Shown here one piece after another: positions 15,667 through 25,105 of a stretch of 64,000 bases of DNA (positions are counted from its first letter, which is position 1; every line of letters begins with the position of its first letter). Under the pieces are notes generated by a model that saw only the letters and a list, made by a program, of their open reading frames with translations, had not been told where the DNA came from and did no database searches. The stretch is from Pseudofrankia inefficax (lineage in GTDB: Bacteria; Actinomycetota; Actinomycetes; Frankiales; Frankiaceae): the NCBI RefSeq assembly GCF_000166135.1, contig NC_014666.1, positions 8,508,601 through 8,572,600 of the forward strand, in the 5' to 3' direction. A program made the position numbers and the translations under genes.

Positions 15667-15697
15667 TTGACGGTAAGGTTACCGTTGGCCGTATCAT
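15667..15697 (+). promoter_or_regulatory. Promoter of the amidohydrolase gene, likely leaderless
   Basis: TTGACG (15667-15672) and TATCAT (15692-15697) form a -35/-10 pair with a 19-base spacer. The -10 ends six bases before ATG 15704 and no ribosome site is present, which predicts a leaderless message. Operator 2 occupies the spacer, so bound repressor would block polymerase. Confidence 0.6.
15671..15684. promoter_or_regulatory. TetR operator 2
   Basis: CGGTAA-GG-TTACCG is a perfect 6-bp inverted repeat with the same arms as operator 1. It lies between the -35 and -10 boxes of the amidohydrolase promoter. Confidence 0.8.
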
Positions 15698-15703
15698 CGG
15701 CCC

Positions 15704-16891
15704 ATGGCTGAGTACTCCGTCTTCGACTGCGACAACCACTTCTACGAGACCGCCGACGCGCTCACGAAGTTCCTGCCGGAGCGCTACAAGAGCGTCATCA
15801 CGTTCGTCGAGGTGAACGGTCGCACCAAGATCGCGGTCAAGGGCCAGATCAGCGACTACATCCCGAACCCGACCTTCGCGGTGGTCGCCAGGCCCGGAGC
15901 CCAGGAGGACTACTACCGGAAGGGCAACCCCGAGGGCCGGAGCTACCGCGAGATCGTCGGCAAGCCGATGCGCTCCCTCCCGGCCTTCCAGGAGCCGGCC
16001 GCCCGGATCGAGCTCATGGACGAGCAGGGGCTGGACCGCGCGCTGATGTTCCCGACGCTGGCCAGCCTCGTCGAGGAGCGGCTGCGCGACGACGTCGGGG
16101 CGATGCACGCGGTCATCCACGCGCTCAACGAGTGGATGTACGAGACGTGGCAGTTCAACTACAACGGCCTGGACCGGATCTTCAGCACTCCGGTGATCAC
16201 GCTTCCCAACGTCGAGAAGGCGATCGCGGAGCTGGACTGGGTCGTCGAGCGCGGCGCGAAGGTCGTCCTGATCCGGCCGGCGCCGGTGCCGGACATCCGT
16301 GGCTCGCGGTCGTTCGGCCTGCCGGAGTTCGATCCCTTCTGGGAGCGAGTCGTCCAGCACGACGTCCTGGTCGCGATGCACTCCTCCGACAGCGGCTACC
16401 AGCGCTACGTCGACGACTGGATCGGCATCAACAACGAGTACACGCCGTTCGCGAACCAGAGCGCGTTCGGGCTGATCGGGCTGTGGCGCCCGATCGAGGA
16501 CTCGGTGGCGTCGCTGATCTGCCACGGTGCGCTGTCGCGCTTCCCAGCGCTCAAGATCGCCGTCATCGAGAACGGCAGCAGCTGGGTCGAACCGCTGCTG
16601 AAGTCGCTGAAGAACGCCTACAAGAAGATGCCGCAGACGTTCCTGGAGAACCCCATCGAGGTCTTCAAGCGCAACGTCCACGTCAGCCCGTTCTGGGAGG
16701 ACGACCTGCCGGCGCTCGCCGAGATGATCGGTGAGGACAACGTGCTCTTCGGGTCGGACTACCCCCACCCCGAGGGCCTGGCCAGCCCGGTCAGCTACGT
16801 CAAGGAGCTCGAAGGGGCGCCCGAGGAGACCATCCGCAAGATCATGGGTGGGAACCTCGCCCGGCTCATGGGTGTCAGCGTCTCCGTCTGA
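15704..16891 (+). CDS. Amidohydrolase 2 family metal-dependent hydrolase
   Basis: This 395-residue TIM-barrel protein is of the COG2159/amidohydrolase-2 type, related to ACMSD-like decarboxylases and hydrolases. It begins FDCDNHFYE, with DNH in place of the classical HxH metal motif. It contains HSSDSGYQRY and ends with the conserved FGSDYPHPEG carrying the metal-binding Asp. It probably acts on an aromatic or cyclic acid intermediate feeding the two acyl-CoA dehydrogenases downstream, which is an inference from order. A close paralogue with the same motifs lies at 29692-30885. Regulation is by the divergent TetR. Confidence 0.88.
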   Translation: MAEYSVFDCDNHFYETADALTKFLPERYKSVITFVEVNGRTKIAVKGQISDYIPNPTFAVVARPGAQEDYYRKGNPEGRSYREIVGKPMRSLPAFQEPAARIELMDEQGLDRALMFPTLASLVEERLRDDVGAMHAVIHALNEWMYETWQFNYNGLDRIFSTPVITLPNVEKAIAELDWVVERGAKVVLIRPAPVPDIRGSRSFGLPEFDPFWERVVQHDVLVAMHSSDSGYQRYVDDWIGINNEYTPFANQSAFGLIGLWRPIEDSVASLICHGALSRFPALKIAVIENGSSWVEPLLKSLKNAYKKMPQTFLENPIEVFKRNVHVSPFWEDDLPALAEMIGEDNVLFGSDYPHPEGLASPVSYVKELEGAPEETIRKIMGGNLARLMGVSVSV

Positions 16892-16958
16892 GGCGCCCGC
16901 CGGCCCGCGTGGCCCATCCTGGCGGAACTGGATGCCTGATGGACGTGGAGGGAAAGAC

Positions 16959-18116
16959 GTGAAGTCAGGCCTGACGGCTGACGAGGAGCTTTTCGTCGGG
17001 ACAACCCGGAGGTTCCTGCAGGACGCGGTACCGACCAGCGTGTTGCGCGAGCTTCGGGACGCGCCGGAGGGCTACGAGCCGGGTTACTGGAAGACCGGTG
17101 CCGAGCTGGGCTGGACGTCGATGCTGGTGACCGAGGAGCACGGCGGCGGAAGCATCAGCGGCAACGGGCTGGGCGATCTGGCGCTGGTGGCCCACGAGTT
17201 CGGCCGGGCGGCGGCCCCTGGCCCGCTGCTGTCGACGAACGTCGTCGCCTCCGCGTTGTCGCGCGTCGGCGGGGAGTCTGCGACCGAGGCGCTGGGCGCG
17301 TTGTGCGCCGGCGAGGCGGTCGCCTCGTGGTGCTGGAGCGAGCCGCGTCCGCACTCCGGGCTGGGCGACATCGCCGCCGTCGCCGAGCGGTCGGGCACCG
17401 GCTGGGTGCTCTCCGGGGTCAAGTCCCCCGTGGAGCACGGCGCGCAGGCCGGCCTGTTCCTGGTGACCGCACGCGCCGAGGGCGGCCTGGTGCAGCTGCT
17501 CGTGCCCGCCACGCAGGAGGGGGTGACGGTCACCCAGCTGCGGTCGATCGACGTGACCCGCCGTTTCGCCCGGGTCGCCTTCGACGGGGTTCAGGTGCCG
17601 GCGACGGCGGTCCTCGGCGAGCCCGGTCACGCGGCCGCCGAGGCGGAGCGGCAGCTGTGCGAGGCGCTGGTCATCCAGGTGGCCGAGATGGCCGGGGCAA
17701 TGGACCGGGCCTTCGAGCTGACCGTCGCCTGGGCGGCGGACCGGTACTCCTTCGGCCGGCCGCTGGCCTCGTACCAGGCGCTCAAGCACCGGTTCGCCGA
17801 CATGAAGCTGTGGCTGGAGACCAGTCACGCGCTCGTCGACGCCGCGACCGAGGCAGCCGCGGGCGACGACGCCGACCGGGCCACCGAGCTCGCCAGCGTC
17901 GCGAAGTCCTACATCGGTGACCACGGCCCGGAGCTGTGCCAGGACTGCGTCCAGATGCACGGCGGCATCGGCCTCACGTTCGAGCACGACCTGCACTTCT
18001 CCCTGCGCCGGGTCGCGCTGGGACACGCGCTGATCGGGACGCCCCGCGAGCATCGGCTGCGGTTGACGAACCTCCTCGAACGGCGCAACCACGAGCGGAA
18101 GGCGACGGACCTGTGA
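16959..18116 (+). CDS. Acyl-CoA dehydrogenase family protein, subunit 1
   Basis: This 385-residue flavoprotein has the acyl-CoA dehydrogenase order: helical N-domain (LTADEELFVGTTRRFLQD), middle beta-domain and C-terminal helical domain (RYSFGRPLASYQALKHRFAD, MHGGIGLTFEHDLHF). It should oxidise an acyl-CoA, passing electrons to ETF. GTG 16959 follows GGAGGGAAAGAC, a strong ribosome site. The stop overlaps the next dehydrogenase (GTGA). Pairs of adjacent, unequal dehydrogenases in actinobacteria often form alpha2beta2 enzymes, as in steroid side-chain degradation, so a heteromer is likely. Confidence 0.9.
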   Translation: MKSGLTADEELFVGTTRRFLQDAVPTSVLRELRDAPEGYEPGYWKTGAELGWTSMLVTEEHGGGSISGNGLGDLALVAHEFGRAAAPGPLLSTNVVASALSRVGGESATEALGALCAGEAVASWCWSEPRPHSGLGDIAAVAERSGTGWVLSGVKSPVEHGAQAGLFLVTARAEGGLVQLLVPATQEGVTVTQLRSIDVTRRFARVAFDGVQVPATAVLGEPGHAAAEAERQLCEALVIQVAEMAGAMDRAFELTVAWAADRYSFGRPLASYQALKHRFADMKLWLETSHALVDAATEAAAGDDADRATELASVAKSYIGDHGPELCQDCVQMHGGIGLTFEHDLHFSLRRVALGHALIGTPREHRLRLTNLLERRNHERKATDL

Positions 18117-19381
18117 GCACCGGCGAGCTCGAACCGATCGAGGACTTCCGGCTGCGGGCCCGCGATTGGCTGCGCGAGAACATGCCCACCGTCCCGGCGG
18201 GCGGGGCGCGGCAGATGGCGACCCGTTCCGACGAGGAGGAGCTGGCCGAGGTCGCCGAGGAGCGGCGGCTGCAGCGGCTGCTGTTCGACGGCGGCTTCGC
18301 CGGGATCTGCTTCCCCAAGCAGTACGGGGGCCTCGGCCTCACTCCCGCCCACGCCGCCGTGTTCAACGAGGAGATGGCGGGTTACCGCTATCCCTGGCGG
18401 TTCCAGGTGCCCACGATGACCCCCTGCGCCGCCGTCATCCTGGAGTTCGGCACGCACGAGCAGAAGCTGGCCCACATTCCCGCGATCCTGCGCGGCGACG
18501 AGCTGTGGATGCAGTTCCTCTCGGAACCCGGCTCGGGGTCGGACCTGGCCGGCGTGCGCACGAGCGCGGTGCGCCAGGGCGACGACTGGGTGCTCAACGG
18601 ATCGAAGATCTGGACGACGGGCGCCTGGTGGTCCGACTGGGGCCTCTGCCTGGCCCGGACCAACTGGGACGTGCCCAAGCACCGCGGCCTCAGCGTCTTC
18701 ATGCTGCCAATCCACCAGGCGGGCATCGAGGTCTCCCGCATCGAAATGATCAACGGCAACCGGGAGTTCTGCCAGGAGTACCTCACCGACGTCGTGGTCC
18801 CGGACAGCGCCCGCGTCGGCGGCGTCGACGACGGCTGGACCGTGGCCACCCGGTGGCTGTTCTACGAGCGCACCTTCCACTCGTCGCCGCTCACCCTGCA
18901 CCCCACCGCGACCGCTGGCGGCCAGGCCGCCGACGGGCCGGCCGCCGGGCTGATGCACCTGGCCGAGGCCGCCGGCAGGCTGGACGACCCGGCCGCCCGG
19001 GATCTCATCGGGGAGGCTCACGCGCTGAGCGTCGCGATGCGCGAGCTGGATCACCGGGTCCACACGACGATCGCCACCGGCGGGGCCTCCGACCAGCTCG
19101 CCTCCCTCAGCCGGCTGATGCACGGCGTGGCCGCGGGGCGGTTCTCGGCGATCGGCTTCGAGCTCGCCGGCCCCGACGCCGTCGCCGCCTCCCTGGACGA
19201 TGAGACCGGGCAGCTGCTGGGCGACCAGGGCACGAGCTACCTGGTCCGCCAGCTGATGAGCATCGCGGGCGGCACCACCGAGATGGCCCGCAACGCCATC
19301 GCCGAACGCGTCCTCGGCATGCCCCGCGAGACCTCCCTCGACCGCGGGGTCCCGTTCCGCGACGTGCGCCACGGCTCGTAG
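18113..19381 (+). CDS. Acyl-CoA dehydrogenase family protein, subunit 2
   Basis: This 422-residue protein starts at GTG 18113 inside the stop of the first dehydrogenase. Typical segments are FPKQYGGLGLTPAHAAVFNE, LSEPGSGSDLAGVRTSAVRQ and GSKIWTTGAWWSDWGLCLAR, with the FAD-binding C-terminal IAGGTTEMARNAIAERVLG. The GSGSD motif and TTEMARN ending mark a true acyl-CoA dehydrogenase. It is predicted to pair with the preceding subunit. It is the last gene of the TetR-controlled block, and the KAP ATPase gene is convergent. Confidence 0.9.
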   Translation: MSTGELEPIEDFRLRARDWLRENMPTVPAGGARQMATRSDEEELAEVAEERRLQRLLFDGGFAGICFPKQYGGLGLTPAHAAVFNEEMAGYRYPWRFQVPTMTPCAAVILEFGTHEQKLAHIPAILRGDELWMQFLSEPGSGSDLAGVRTSAVRQGDDWVLNGSKIWTTGAWWSDWGLCLARTNWDVPKHRGLSVFMLPIHQAGIEVSRIEMINGNREFCQEYLTDVVVPDSARVGGVDDGWTVATRWLFYERTFHSSPLTLHPTATAGGQAADGPAAGLMHLAEAAGRLDDPAARDLIGEAHALSVAMRELDHRVHTTIATGGASDQLASLSRLMHGVAAGRFSAIGFELAGPDAVAASLDDETGQLLGDQGTSYLVRQLMSIAGGTTEMARNAIAERVLGMPRETSLDRGVPFRDVRHGS

Positions 19382-19438
19382 GCCGGGTCAGGCGTCGGGC
19401 GAGCGTCTCGGCGGTTGATCGGTTCTCAGGCCACCGCC

Positions 19439-22400
19439 CTACCGGTCGCGCGGGGCCGGCGTCCCTGGAGGGGAATCCGGAACGATCTGGAGGGGAGGCC
19501 GGGAGGCCGCGGCCAGCGCCGGTCGGGGCGGGCCGCCTGTCGGTGGAACGGCGTGGTGGATGAAGGCGAAACGGCCCACCCGCGGTGCCCAGCGCTGGTA
19601 GGGGTCGACATGGGTGACACTCACCCGCCGCCGGTCCCGCAAGGGCGCGAGCACCCGCGCCACGTCCTCGTAGGCGGCCAGGATGTCCCAGATCTCGTCG
19701 TCGGGCGCCGCGGTCCGCACGCTCTCGAAGACCGCGGCGGCCTCGGACGGCCGTCCGACCAGGATCCCGAGGAGCACGATCACGGCCTGGTACTCGTTGC
19801 CGCGGCCAGGCGTGAAACCGTCCCGTTCGTCGGGACGAACGGATACCCGCAGCATGCGGTAGATGTTGATCAGGCGTTTCGCGGATCGGGGGGTCGCCAC
19901 GGCCTCGCTCAGCTCGCCGAGCAACGACGCCTCGGCGGCGGAGATGAGCAGCGCCTCCGGGGGCGGAGGCGGCAGACCGGCCGGACGCGCATCCAGCTCG
20001 GGGTCGTCAGGTGGGGGCGTCGATGGCGGCGGTGTCGCACGGTCCCCAGGCGGCGACTCGTCGACAGGAGGCTCCGGGCCGGTCTGTCCGCGGCGATCCG
20101 ACTCGTCGTCCGAAGACCTGGCGGTGGCCACGGACCAGGCGGGGGATCTCTGCGCGACGAGATCGGCGATCAGGCTTCGGTAGTGGTCTGTCTCCATCGG
20201 GGGCAGCGCGAACGGGACCTGGAAGATCTTCTCCAGATAGTCGGAGGGCTCCTCGAGCAGTTCCGCGTAGTGAACGCGCAGGGAATGGGTGAGCCAGCGG
20301 CTGTCCACGCCGACCACGACGACGAACAGCTTGAACGCGAGCAGGAGGTGCACGGCCTGAAGCACCTCGACGACCGTGCCGTGCGAGCAGCGGTCGAGGT
20401 CGTCGATGTAGAGGAAGATCCGTCGTACCTGCCAGTCCGCCAGGTCCTCGACGGCGGCCTCGACCTCCCGCTGCTTCGCCCGCGCCGCCGCCTCCGTCGC
20501 CGGATCGGTCACGCGGACTGTGTCCACCGGGTCCGCGCCGGTCGGATCCCGGTCCGCTGGGCTCGTCACGACCGCGGGCCCGCCGACGGGTTGGACGTGG
20601 GGGCCGATCTCGATGAGCTCTGCCAGCTGCTCCAGGTCGCGGCGGAGCTTGGAAACGACCCCGAGCTGGTCGCGGTAGTCCGAGCTGGCCGCCCGGGCGC
20701 GGACGAACTGCCGTAGCCGCGCCCCCTTGTTCCGCTGCTCGGCCAGGCGGCGGTCGAGCAGCGCGACCCAGGCCTCGGCTTCCTCCTCCTCGACGCGAGC
20801 CCGCGCGGCCGCGTCCCGGGCCTGAAAGACTCTGAGCTCCCGTTGCTCTCTCGCCTCCCGAACGAGGCGCAGCAGGCGCGTCGCGGCCGTCACGCCGACG
20901 GCGGCCGGCGCGAGGAACGGGACGGCGAACGCCGCGACCTTCGCGCCGGGCGGCCAGCCGGTGAGCGCCGCCACGGCGCCCGCCGCGCCCAGGAGGACGA
21001 GCAGGCTGGCCAGCGTCAGCCACCGCCGCCGTGGCTGGCCCACCAGCTCCTCGGTGGCGAGCAGGCGGACAGCTCTGATCTTCCCGACGAGGTCCTCGAC
21101 CCCGCCGAGCGCGGCGATCGTCCGCTCGGCAGCCGCGTCCGTCTCGGTGTCCGCCCGGGGCACGCCGGCCTCGTCGCCGGTCGCCGCCCGGCCGAGCGCG
21201 CGCACCTGCTGCCACAGCTCGGGACGGTCCCGGAACTCACGGATGGCGATCCGCAGCGGCTCGGTCAGGACGGCTGTCACCCGTCCGGCCGCCCGCTCCG
21301 CCGCTCGCGCCTGCCAGTCCTTCTTCTCCCGCTCGGCCCGCTTCGCGGCGACGGTGTTCCGGGCCTTCTCGAGCTCGCCGGCGACCGCGGCGTCCTGCGC
21401 GGTGGCGTCTGCCCTGGTGGGCCGGACGAGGCCGTCGAACAGCGCCGTCGCCAAGCTGGCCCACAGGTTCGCGTCGGCGTAGTGCCACGCGTTGAACCTG
21501 ATCTGGCGGATTCTGCCGTGGAACGGCGTCTCCTCGTCCGCTTTCGCCGCCAACAGGGCGCCGGCCGCCAGCTCGTCGATCCGCTCCTGCAGCTGGGCCA
21601 TGAAGAAGCTCTTGCCGCTGCCCCACGAGCCGAACAGCCCGACGGCCAGCGGTGGCGGCGTGTCCTTCGCTACCAGGACCGAGGCGAGCATCTCGACGTA
21701 GTCCGCCGCCCCCAGCCGGTCCGCGTCCCGCAACCGCCCTTCCCCCGGCTCGGGCACGGTGTCGGCGCGGGCCCCGGCGAGCAGCATCGGTTGGTCGGCC
21801 GCGGCAGGCACGGGCTCGTCCCAGCCGTCGATCCCGTCGGCGCGCACGCCCCGCCCGGCCAGCGCGTGGACGAGCGTGCACCCGTCGACGGACAGCAGGC
21901 CGTGCAGCAGGTACCGGCTCCGGACGACCTCCGAACCGATCGCGTCGGCGACCCGGAAGGCGTGCTCCCACGCCTCGGCGGCGTGGCTGGACAGGGGTGG
22001 CACCTCGTCAAGCCGCCGGGGCGACGACGTCTCGGGCAGCCGATGCCCGCTCGTCTCGCCGAGCAGCGCGGTGAGGTCGTCCGCTTCCAGGTGGGCTCGG
22101 CTCAGCAGCCGCAGGGCCGAGCCGGTGCCCGCCCGTTGCAGACCGGCCATCAGGTGATCGGTGTGCACGTGTTGCGCGCCCGCGTCGAGTCGAAGCGCCT
22201 CCGCGTGGCCGAACGCGCGGCGCGCGGCCGGAGTGAGTTGGGCGAGCGACCGTGCCGGCGAGCCGTTCAACCGGTCGGCTGCCCGTCGGCCGCGGGCGGT
22301 CAGCGAAGCCTGGAACTCGCCGCCAGGCTGGCCGTCGTAGTGAAGCTCACCGATCAGCTCGTCGAAGAAAACCCGGCCCAGCCGGCCGGCCAGGCTCGGG

Positions 22401-23146
22401 TCGAGAAGGCAGAGCCCGACGACGACAAACCGGCCGCGCAGAAGACGCACCAGGCCGGGCCTGAACAGGGCCCGGACATGCCCGAGCCAGCGAACCGCGC
22501 GAAAGCGCACCTCGGCTGGTTCGGTGGCAAACGTGACCTCGCTGGCACGACCACCGGCGTAATGGGGATGGTCCCGCAGAATCGTCCGGGCCAGGCCAGA
22601 AGGGCTGACCGGCTCGTCCCCGACAGCCTGCAGGACCGAGGCCACCGAAGGGGTCAGACCGAGCCGCCGCTCCGTCAACGCCGCCAGGGTGCGCGGCCCG
22701 ACGATGCCATCGGCGCCGAGGCCGTGAACGAGCTGAAATCGACGTACGGCGCGGGCCGTCATCGGCCCGTAAACAGCATCGATTGGTCCCGGGTCGAAAC
22801 CCGCGGAGCTCAGCCCCTCCTGAACTCGCCGGACGTCGTCTCCCGCGACCGCCCCGGCGATGGTCACCCGCAGCGGCCGGCCGGCGAGCGGCGAATTCGG
22901 CTCGGCCGCCAGAGCTTCCCAGGTCGCCGGCCCGACAATGCCGTCCTGGGCGATACCGCGGACCCCTTGGTAGCGGCGAACCGCGGAAGCGGTCAAGGGT
23001 CCGTAGATACCGTCCAGCCGGCCCGGGTCATAGCCGACCGCCGCCAGAGCGTCCTGGAGCAGCTCGACGTCGGGCCCCCCGACGGCGCCGTGCAGCAGCC
23101 GTATCGATCGAGCCGGTCGCTCCGTCGCGCTCTGACTCGCAGCCAT
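19439..23146 (-). CDS. KAP-family P-loop NTPase with peptidoglycan-binding and Clp-N-like domains
   Basis: This 1,235-residue protein has two PG_binding_1 domains at about residues 15-80 and 92-160 (GYDPGRLDGIYGPLTASAV, GFDPGPIDAVYGPMTARAV). Clp-N-like helical repeats lie at about 280-365 and 385-435 (HVHTDHLMAGLQRAGTGSA). A KAP NTPase follows: Walker A GLFGSWGSGKS (504-513), two membrane helices (about 708-758), a charged coiled coil (760-845) and Walker B FLYIDDLDR (911-919). Membrane helices inserted between Walker A and B are a KAP hallmark. KAP ATPases occur in membrane-linked signalling and phage-defence settings. ATG 23146 is chosen; GTG 23149 is adjacent. No partner gene is evident. 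Confidence 0.88.
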   Translation of the reverse strand: MAASQSATERPARSIRLLHGAVGGPDVELLQDALAAVGYDPGRLDGIYGPLTASAVRRYQGVRGIAQDGIVGPATWEALAAEPNSPLAGRPLRVTIAGAVAGDDVRRVQEGLSSAGFDPGPIDAVYGPMTARAVRRFQLVHGLGADGIVGPRTLAALTERRLGLTPSVASVLQAVGDEPVSPSGLARTILRDHPHYAGGRASEVTFATEPAEVRFRAVRWLGHVRALFRPGLVRLLRGRFVVVGLCLLDPSLAGRLGRVFFDELIGELHYDGQPGGEFQASLTARGRRAADRLNGSPARSLAQLTPAARRAFGHAEALRLDAGAQHVHTDHLMAGLQRAGTGSALRLLSRAHLEADDLTALLGETSGHRLPETSSPRRLDEVPPLSSHAAEAWEHAFRVADAIGSEVVRSRYLLHGLLSVDGCTLVHALAGRGVRADGIDGWDEPVPAAADQPMLLAGARADTVPEPGEGRLRDADRLGAADYVEMLASVLVAKDTPPPLAVGLFGSWGSGKSFFMAQLQERIDELAAGALLAAKADEETPFHGRIRQIRFNAWHYADANLWASLATALFDGLVRPTRADATAQDAAVAGELEKARNTVAAKRAEREKKDWQARAAERAAGRVTAVLTEPLRIAIREFRDRPELWQQVRALGRAATGDEAGVPRADTETDAAAERTIAALGGVEDLVGKIRAVRLLATEELVGQPRRRWLTLASLLVLLGAAGAVAALTGWPPGAKVAAFAVPFLAPAAVGVTAATRLLRLVREAREQRELRVFQARDAAARARVEEEEAEAWVALLDRRLAEQRNKGARLRQFVRARAASSDYRDQLGVVSKLRRDLEQLAELIEIGPHVQPVGGPAVVTSPADRDPTGADPVDTVRVTDPATEAAARAKQREVEAAVEDLADWQVRRIFLYIDDLDRCSHGTVVEVLQAVHLLLAFKLFVVVVGVDSRWLTHSLRVHYAELLEEPSDYLEKIFQVPFALPPMETDHYRSLIADLVAQRSPAWSVATARSSDDESDRRGQTGPEPPVDESPPGDRATPPPSTPPPDDPELDARPAGLPPPPPEALLISAAEASLLGELSEAVATPRSAKRLINIYRMLRVSVRPDERDGFTPGRGNEYQAVIVLLGILVGRPSEAAAVFESVRTAAPDDEIWDILAAYEDVARVLAPLRDRRRVSVTHVDPYQRWAPRVGRFAFIHHAVPPTGGPPRPALAAASRPPLQIVPDSPPGTPAPRDR

Positions 23147-23256
23147 CACGCAGTGATTGTCCGCTGGCCGATCAGCCGAATCCAGCCCGGGTCACGGGGC
23201 CGCAGGCCAGCGCATCTGGCGACCGGTCACCCAGCCCCGCGGCAGTGCCCGATCGG

Positions 23257-23871
23257 TCAGCCCGGTTTCGAGGCGATGCCCTCGTAGGCGAAGCCGAGCA
23301 GCGCCGTCCCGCCCATCGGATACGTCTGGACCGACTTCAGGGTCAGTCCGGATTGCTCCACCAGCTCGTCGATCTGACGGTTGAGGTGGCAGCCTCCGGC
23401 GAACCGGCCCCAGGCCGGATTGAGCCGGTTCTGCCAGCGGGCGGCTCTCGGACTGGGCGAGCGGCCATGCTCGGTGAAGTGCATCGTGCCGCCAGGTCGC
23501 AGCACTCGGTAGATCTCGCGCAGTGCCTGTTCGGCGTCGGGGATGGTGCACAGCGTCCAGGTCGAGAGCACGTGGTCGACCGACGCGTCCGCCACGGGCA
23601 GCGCCTGGCCGTCGTCGCCGATGAACTCGACCGGGAAGGACACCGCGGCGATGCGCGGCGCCGCGAGAGCGCGTCCGACGGCGGCGGGCTCGACCACGAG
23701 CAGGCGCGTCACGGCCGCCGGAAGATGGGGAAGATTGCGTCCCGAGCCAAAACCGATCTCCAGGACCTCGCCGGCCAGCCCGGCCGTCACGCGGGCGCGG
23801 ATTTCCTCCATCGGCCGGCCGAGGGCTACATCGGTAAGGCGGGGCACCACCTGGTCGTCGTAGAAGCCCAT
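23257..23871 (-). CDS. Class I SAM-dependent methyltransferase
   Basis: This 204-residue protein has a Rossmann methyltransferase core: motif I VLEIGFGSGRNLPHL (about 37-51), acidic motif II VVEPAA, motif III around ALPVADASVDHVLSTWTLC and post-motif REIYRVLRPGGTMHFTEHG. It resembles UbiE/Methyltransf_11 proteins with small-molecule or quinone-like substrates. ATG 23871 overlaps the stop of the upstream oxidoreductase by one base and follows GAGGAG, so the two are coupled. The substrate is unknown. Confidence 0.88.
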   Translation of the reverse strand: MGFYDDQVVPRLTDVALGRPMEEIRARVTAGLAGEVLEIGFGSGRNLPHLPAAVTRLLVVEPAAVGRALAAPRIAAVSFPVEFIGDDGQALPVADASVDHVLSTWTLCTIPDAEQALREIYRVLRPGGTMHFTEHGRSPSPRAARWQNRLNPAWGRFAGGCHLNRQIDELVEQSGLTLKSVQTYPMGGTALLGFAYEGIASKPG

Positions 23872-24923
23872 CACGTCTCCTCAGCGAGAACCCGCGCGGA
23901 ACGAGGGTCAGGCCGGGCGGTGTCCGGGCCGGTCGGCGGGGCCGCGGCTACGAGGGTGGCCTCGATGGTGGGCCACGGCAGGCCGGGTGGCAGCAGGATG
24001 GTGACGCTGTCGGCCGCCTGGTCCCACGCCTTGAGCTGCTCGCCGACCTCGTCGCCAGTCCCGTACGCGGCGAGCTGGTCGAGCACCGGCCACGCGGCGG
24101 GCGGGATCGTGGCTCGGCGCGGGCTCGGCCGTGGGTTGGCCGCCACGATCGCGTCAACCTGGGTGGCGAAGCCCTGGTTGGACACCGACCGGGCGTAGAC
24201 ACCGCCCATCGCGGTCAGGTACCAGGCAGTACAGGCGGCGGCGATGGCCCGCGCGGTCTCGGGGTTCTCGTCGGCGACGGTGATCGGTCCGGCGGCCACC
24301 GTGAGAGCCGGCCGCTGGGGAGCGACGGCCGCGCGTAGCCGGTGGAGCCGGTCCGCCGACGCGGCGAGGTGATCCCGGGCCATCAGCGCGGGGATCCAGC
24401 CGTCGCCGACCTGAGCGGCCACCTCGGTGGTACGCGGGCCGAGCGCCGCCACCCAGATGGGCACCTCGGCGGCGGGCCGCTGGCCCAGTCGCAGCGGGTG
24501 CGCGCCCGGGAGGCGGCGCAGCTGGGCCGGCTCACCGGCCAGCAGCGCGCGGACCTGGGTGACCACGTCGCACAGCTTGGCAGCCGGATGCTCGAACGGG
24601 GTGTCGTGAAACCCTTCGACCAGCGCCTTCGTGCTGGCGCCGAGGCCCAGCACATACCGGCCCGCGCAGATCTCCTGCAGGGTGGCGGCGGTCATCGCCA
24701 GCGTCGCCGGGCTGCGCCCCCACACCGACAGGACGGCTGACGCGAGCCGGATCCGGCTGGTGCGCAGCGCGATCTCGGTCAGGATCGGGGTGGAGTCCAG
24801 CCCCCATCCCTCGGGTACCGCGAAGGCCTCGTAGCCCAGCTCCTCGGCCAGCACCGCTGCTTTGACGATGACATCTCGCCGGGTCTCCATCGGCGTGAGT
24901 CCCACGCCGCGCCGGATGGTCAT
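23871..24923 (-). CDS. LLM-class F420-dependent oxidoreductase
   Basis: This 350-residue luciferase-like TIM-barrel protein shows typical segments: AEELGYEAFAVPEGWGLDST, IRLASAVLSVWGRSPATLAM, GRYVLGLGAS and VPIWVAALGPRTTEVAAQVG. Actinobacterial members mostly use F420 rather than FMN to reduce or oxidise small metabolites. It is the first gene of a pair with the methyltransferase, its stop overlapping that gene's ATG. The upstream alpha/beta hydrolase-LuxR fusion points the same way and may control it. Confidence 0.88.
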   Translation of the reverse strand: MTIRRGVGLTPMETRRDVIVKAAVLAEELGYEAFAVPEGWGLDSTPILTEIALRTSRIRLASAVLSVWGRSPATLAMTAATLQEICAGRYVLGLGASTKALVEGFHDTPFEHPAAKLCDVVTQVRALLAGEPAQLRRLPGAHPLRLGQRPAAEVPIWVAALGPRTTEVAAQVGDGWIPALMARDHLAASADRLHRLRAAVAPQRPALTVAAGPITVADENPETARAIAAACTAWYLTAMGGVYARSVSNQGFATQVDAIVAANPRPSPRRATIPPAAWPVLDQLAAYGTGDEVGEQLKAWDQAADSVTILLPPGLPWPTIEATLVAAAPPTGPDTARPDPRSARVLAEET

Positions 24924-25105
24924 GAGGCCTCCGGAGTGGCCAGGTACGGGAGGTGGGCGCCGCAGTGCGCCGATGCGTGGGACATGGGTTTGACGCTAGG
25001 ACCGCGGCACCGGGCCAACCATCGGGTGAACTACCGGCCCAGAACCACACCGTTCCCGGCCTGAGCCGGCCCACGGGCCCTGGCATCGGGCGTTCGACCG
25101 ATCCG

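Noticed and set aside
20843-23287. Very long open frame (814 codons) on the plus strand opposite the KAP ATPase gene
   Set aside because: Its product is Arg/Gly/Pro-rich low-complexity sequence with no family resemblance. It mirrors the codon pattern of the real minus-strand gene, as expected in GC-rich DNA.
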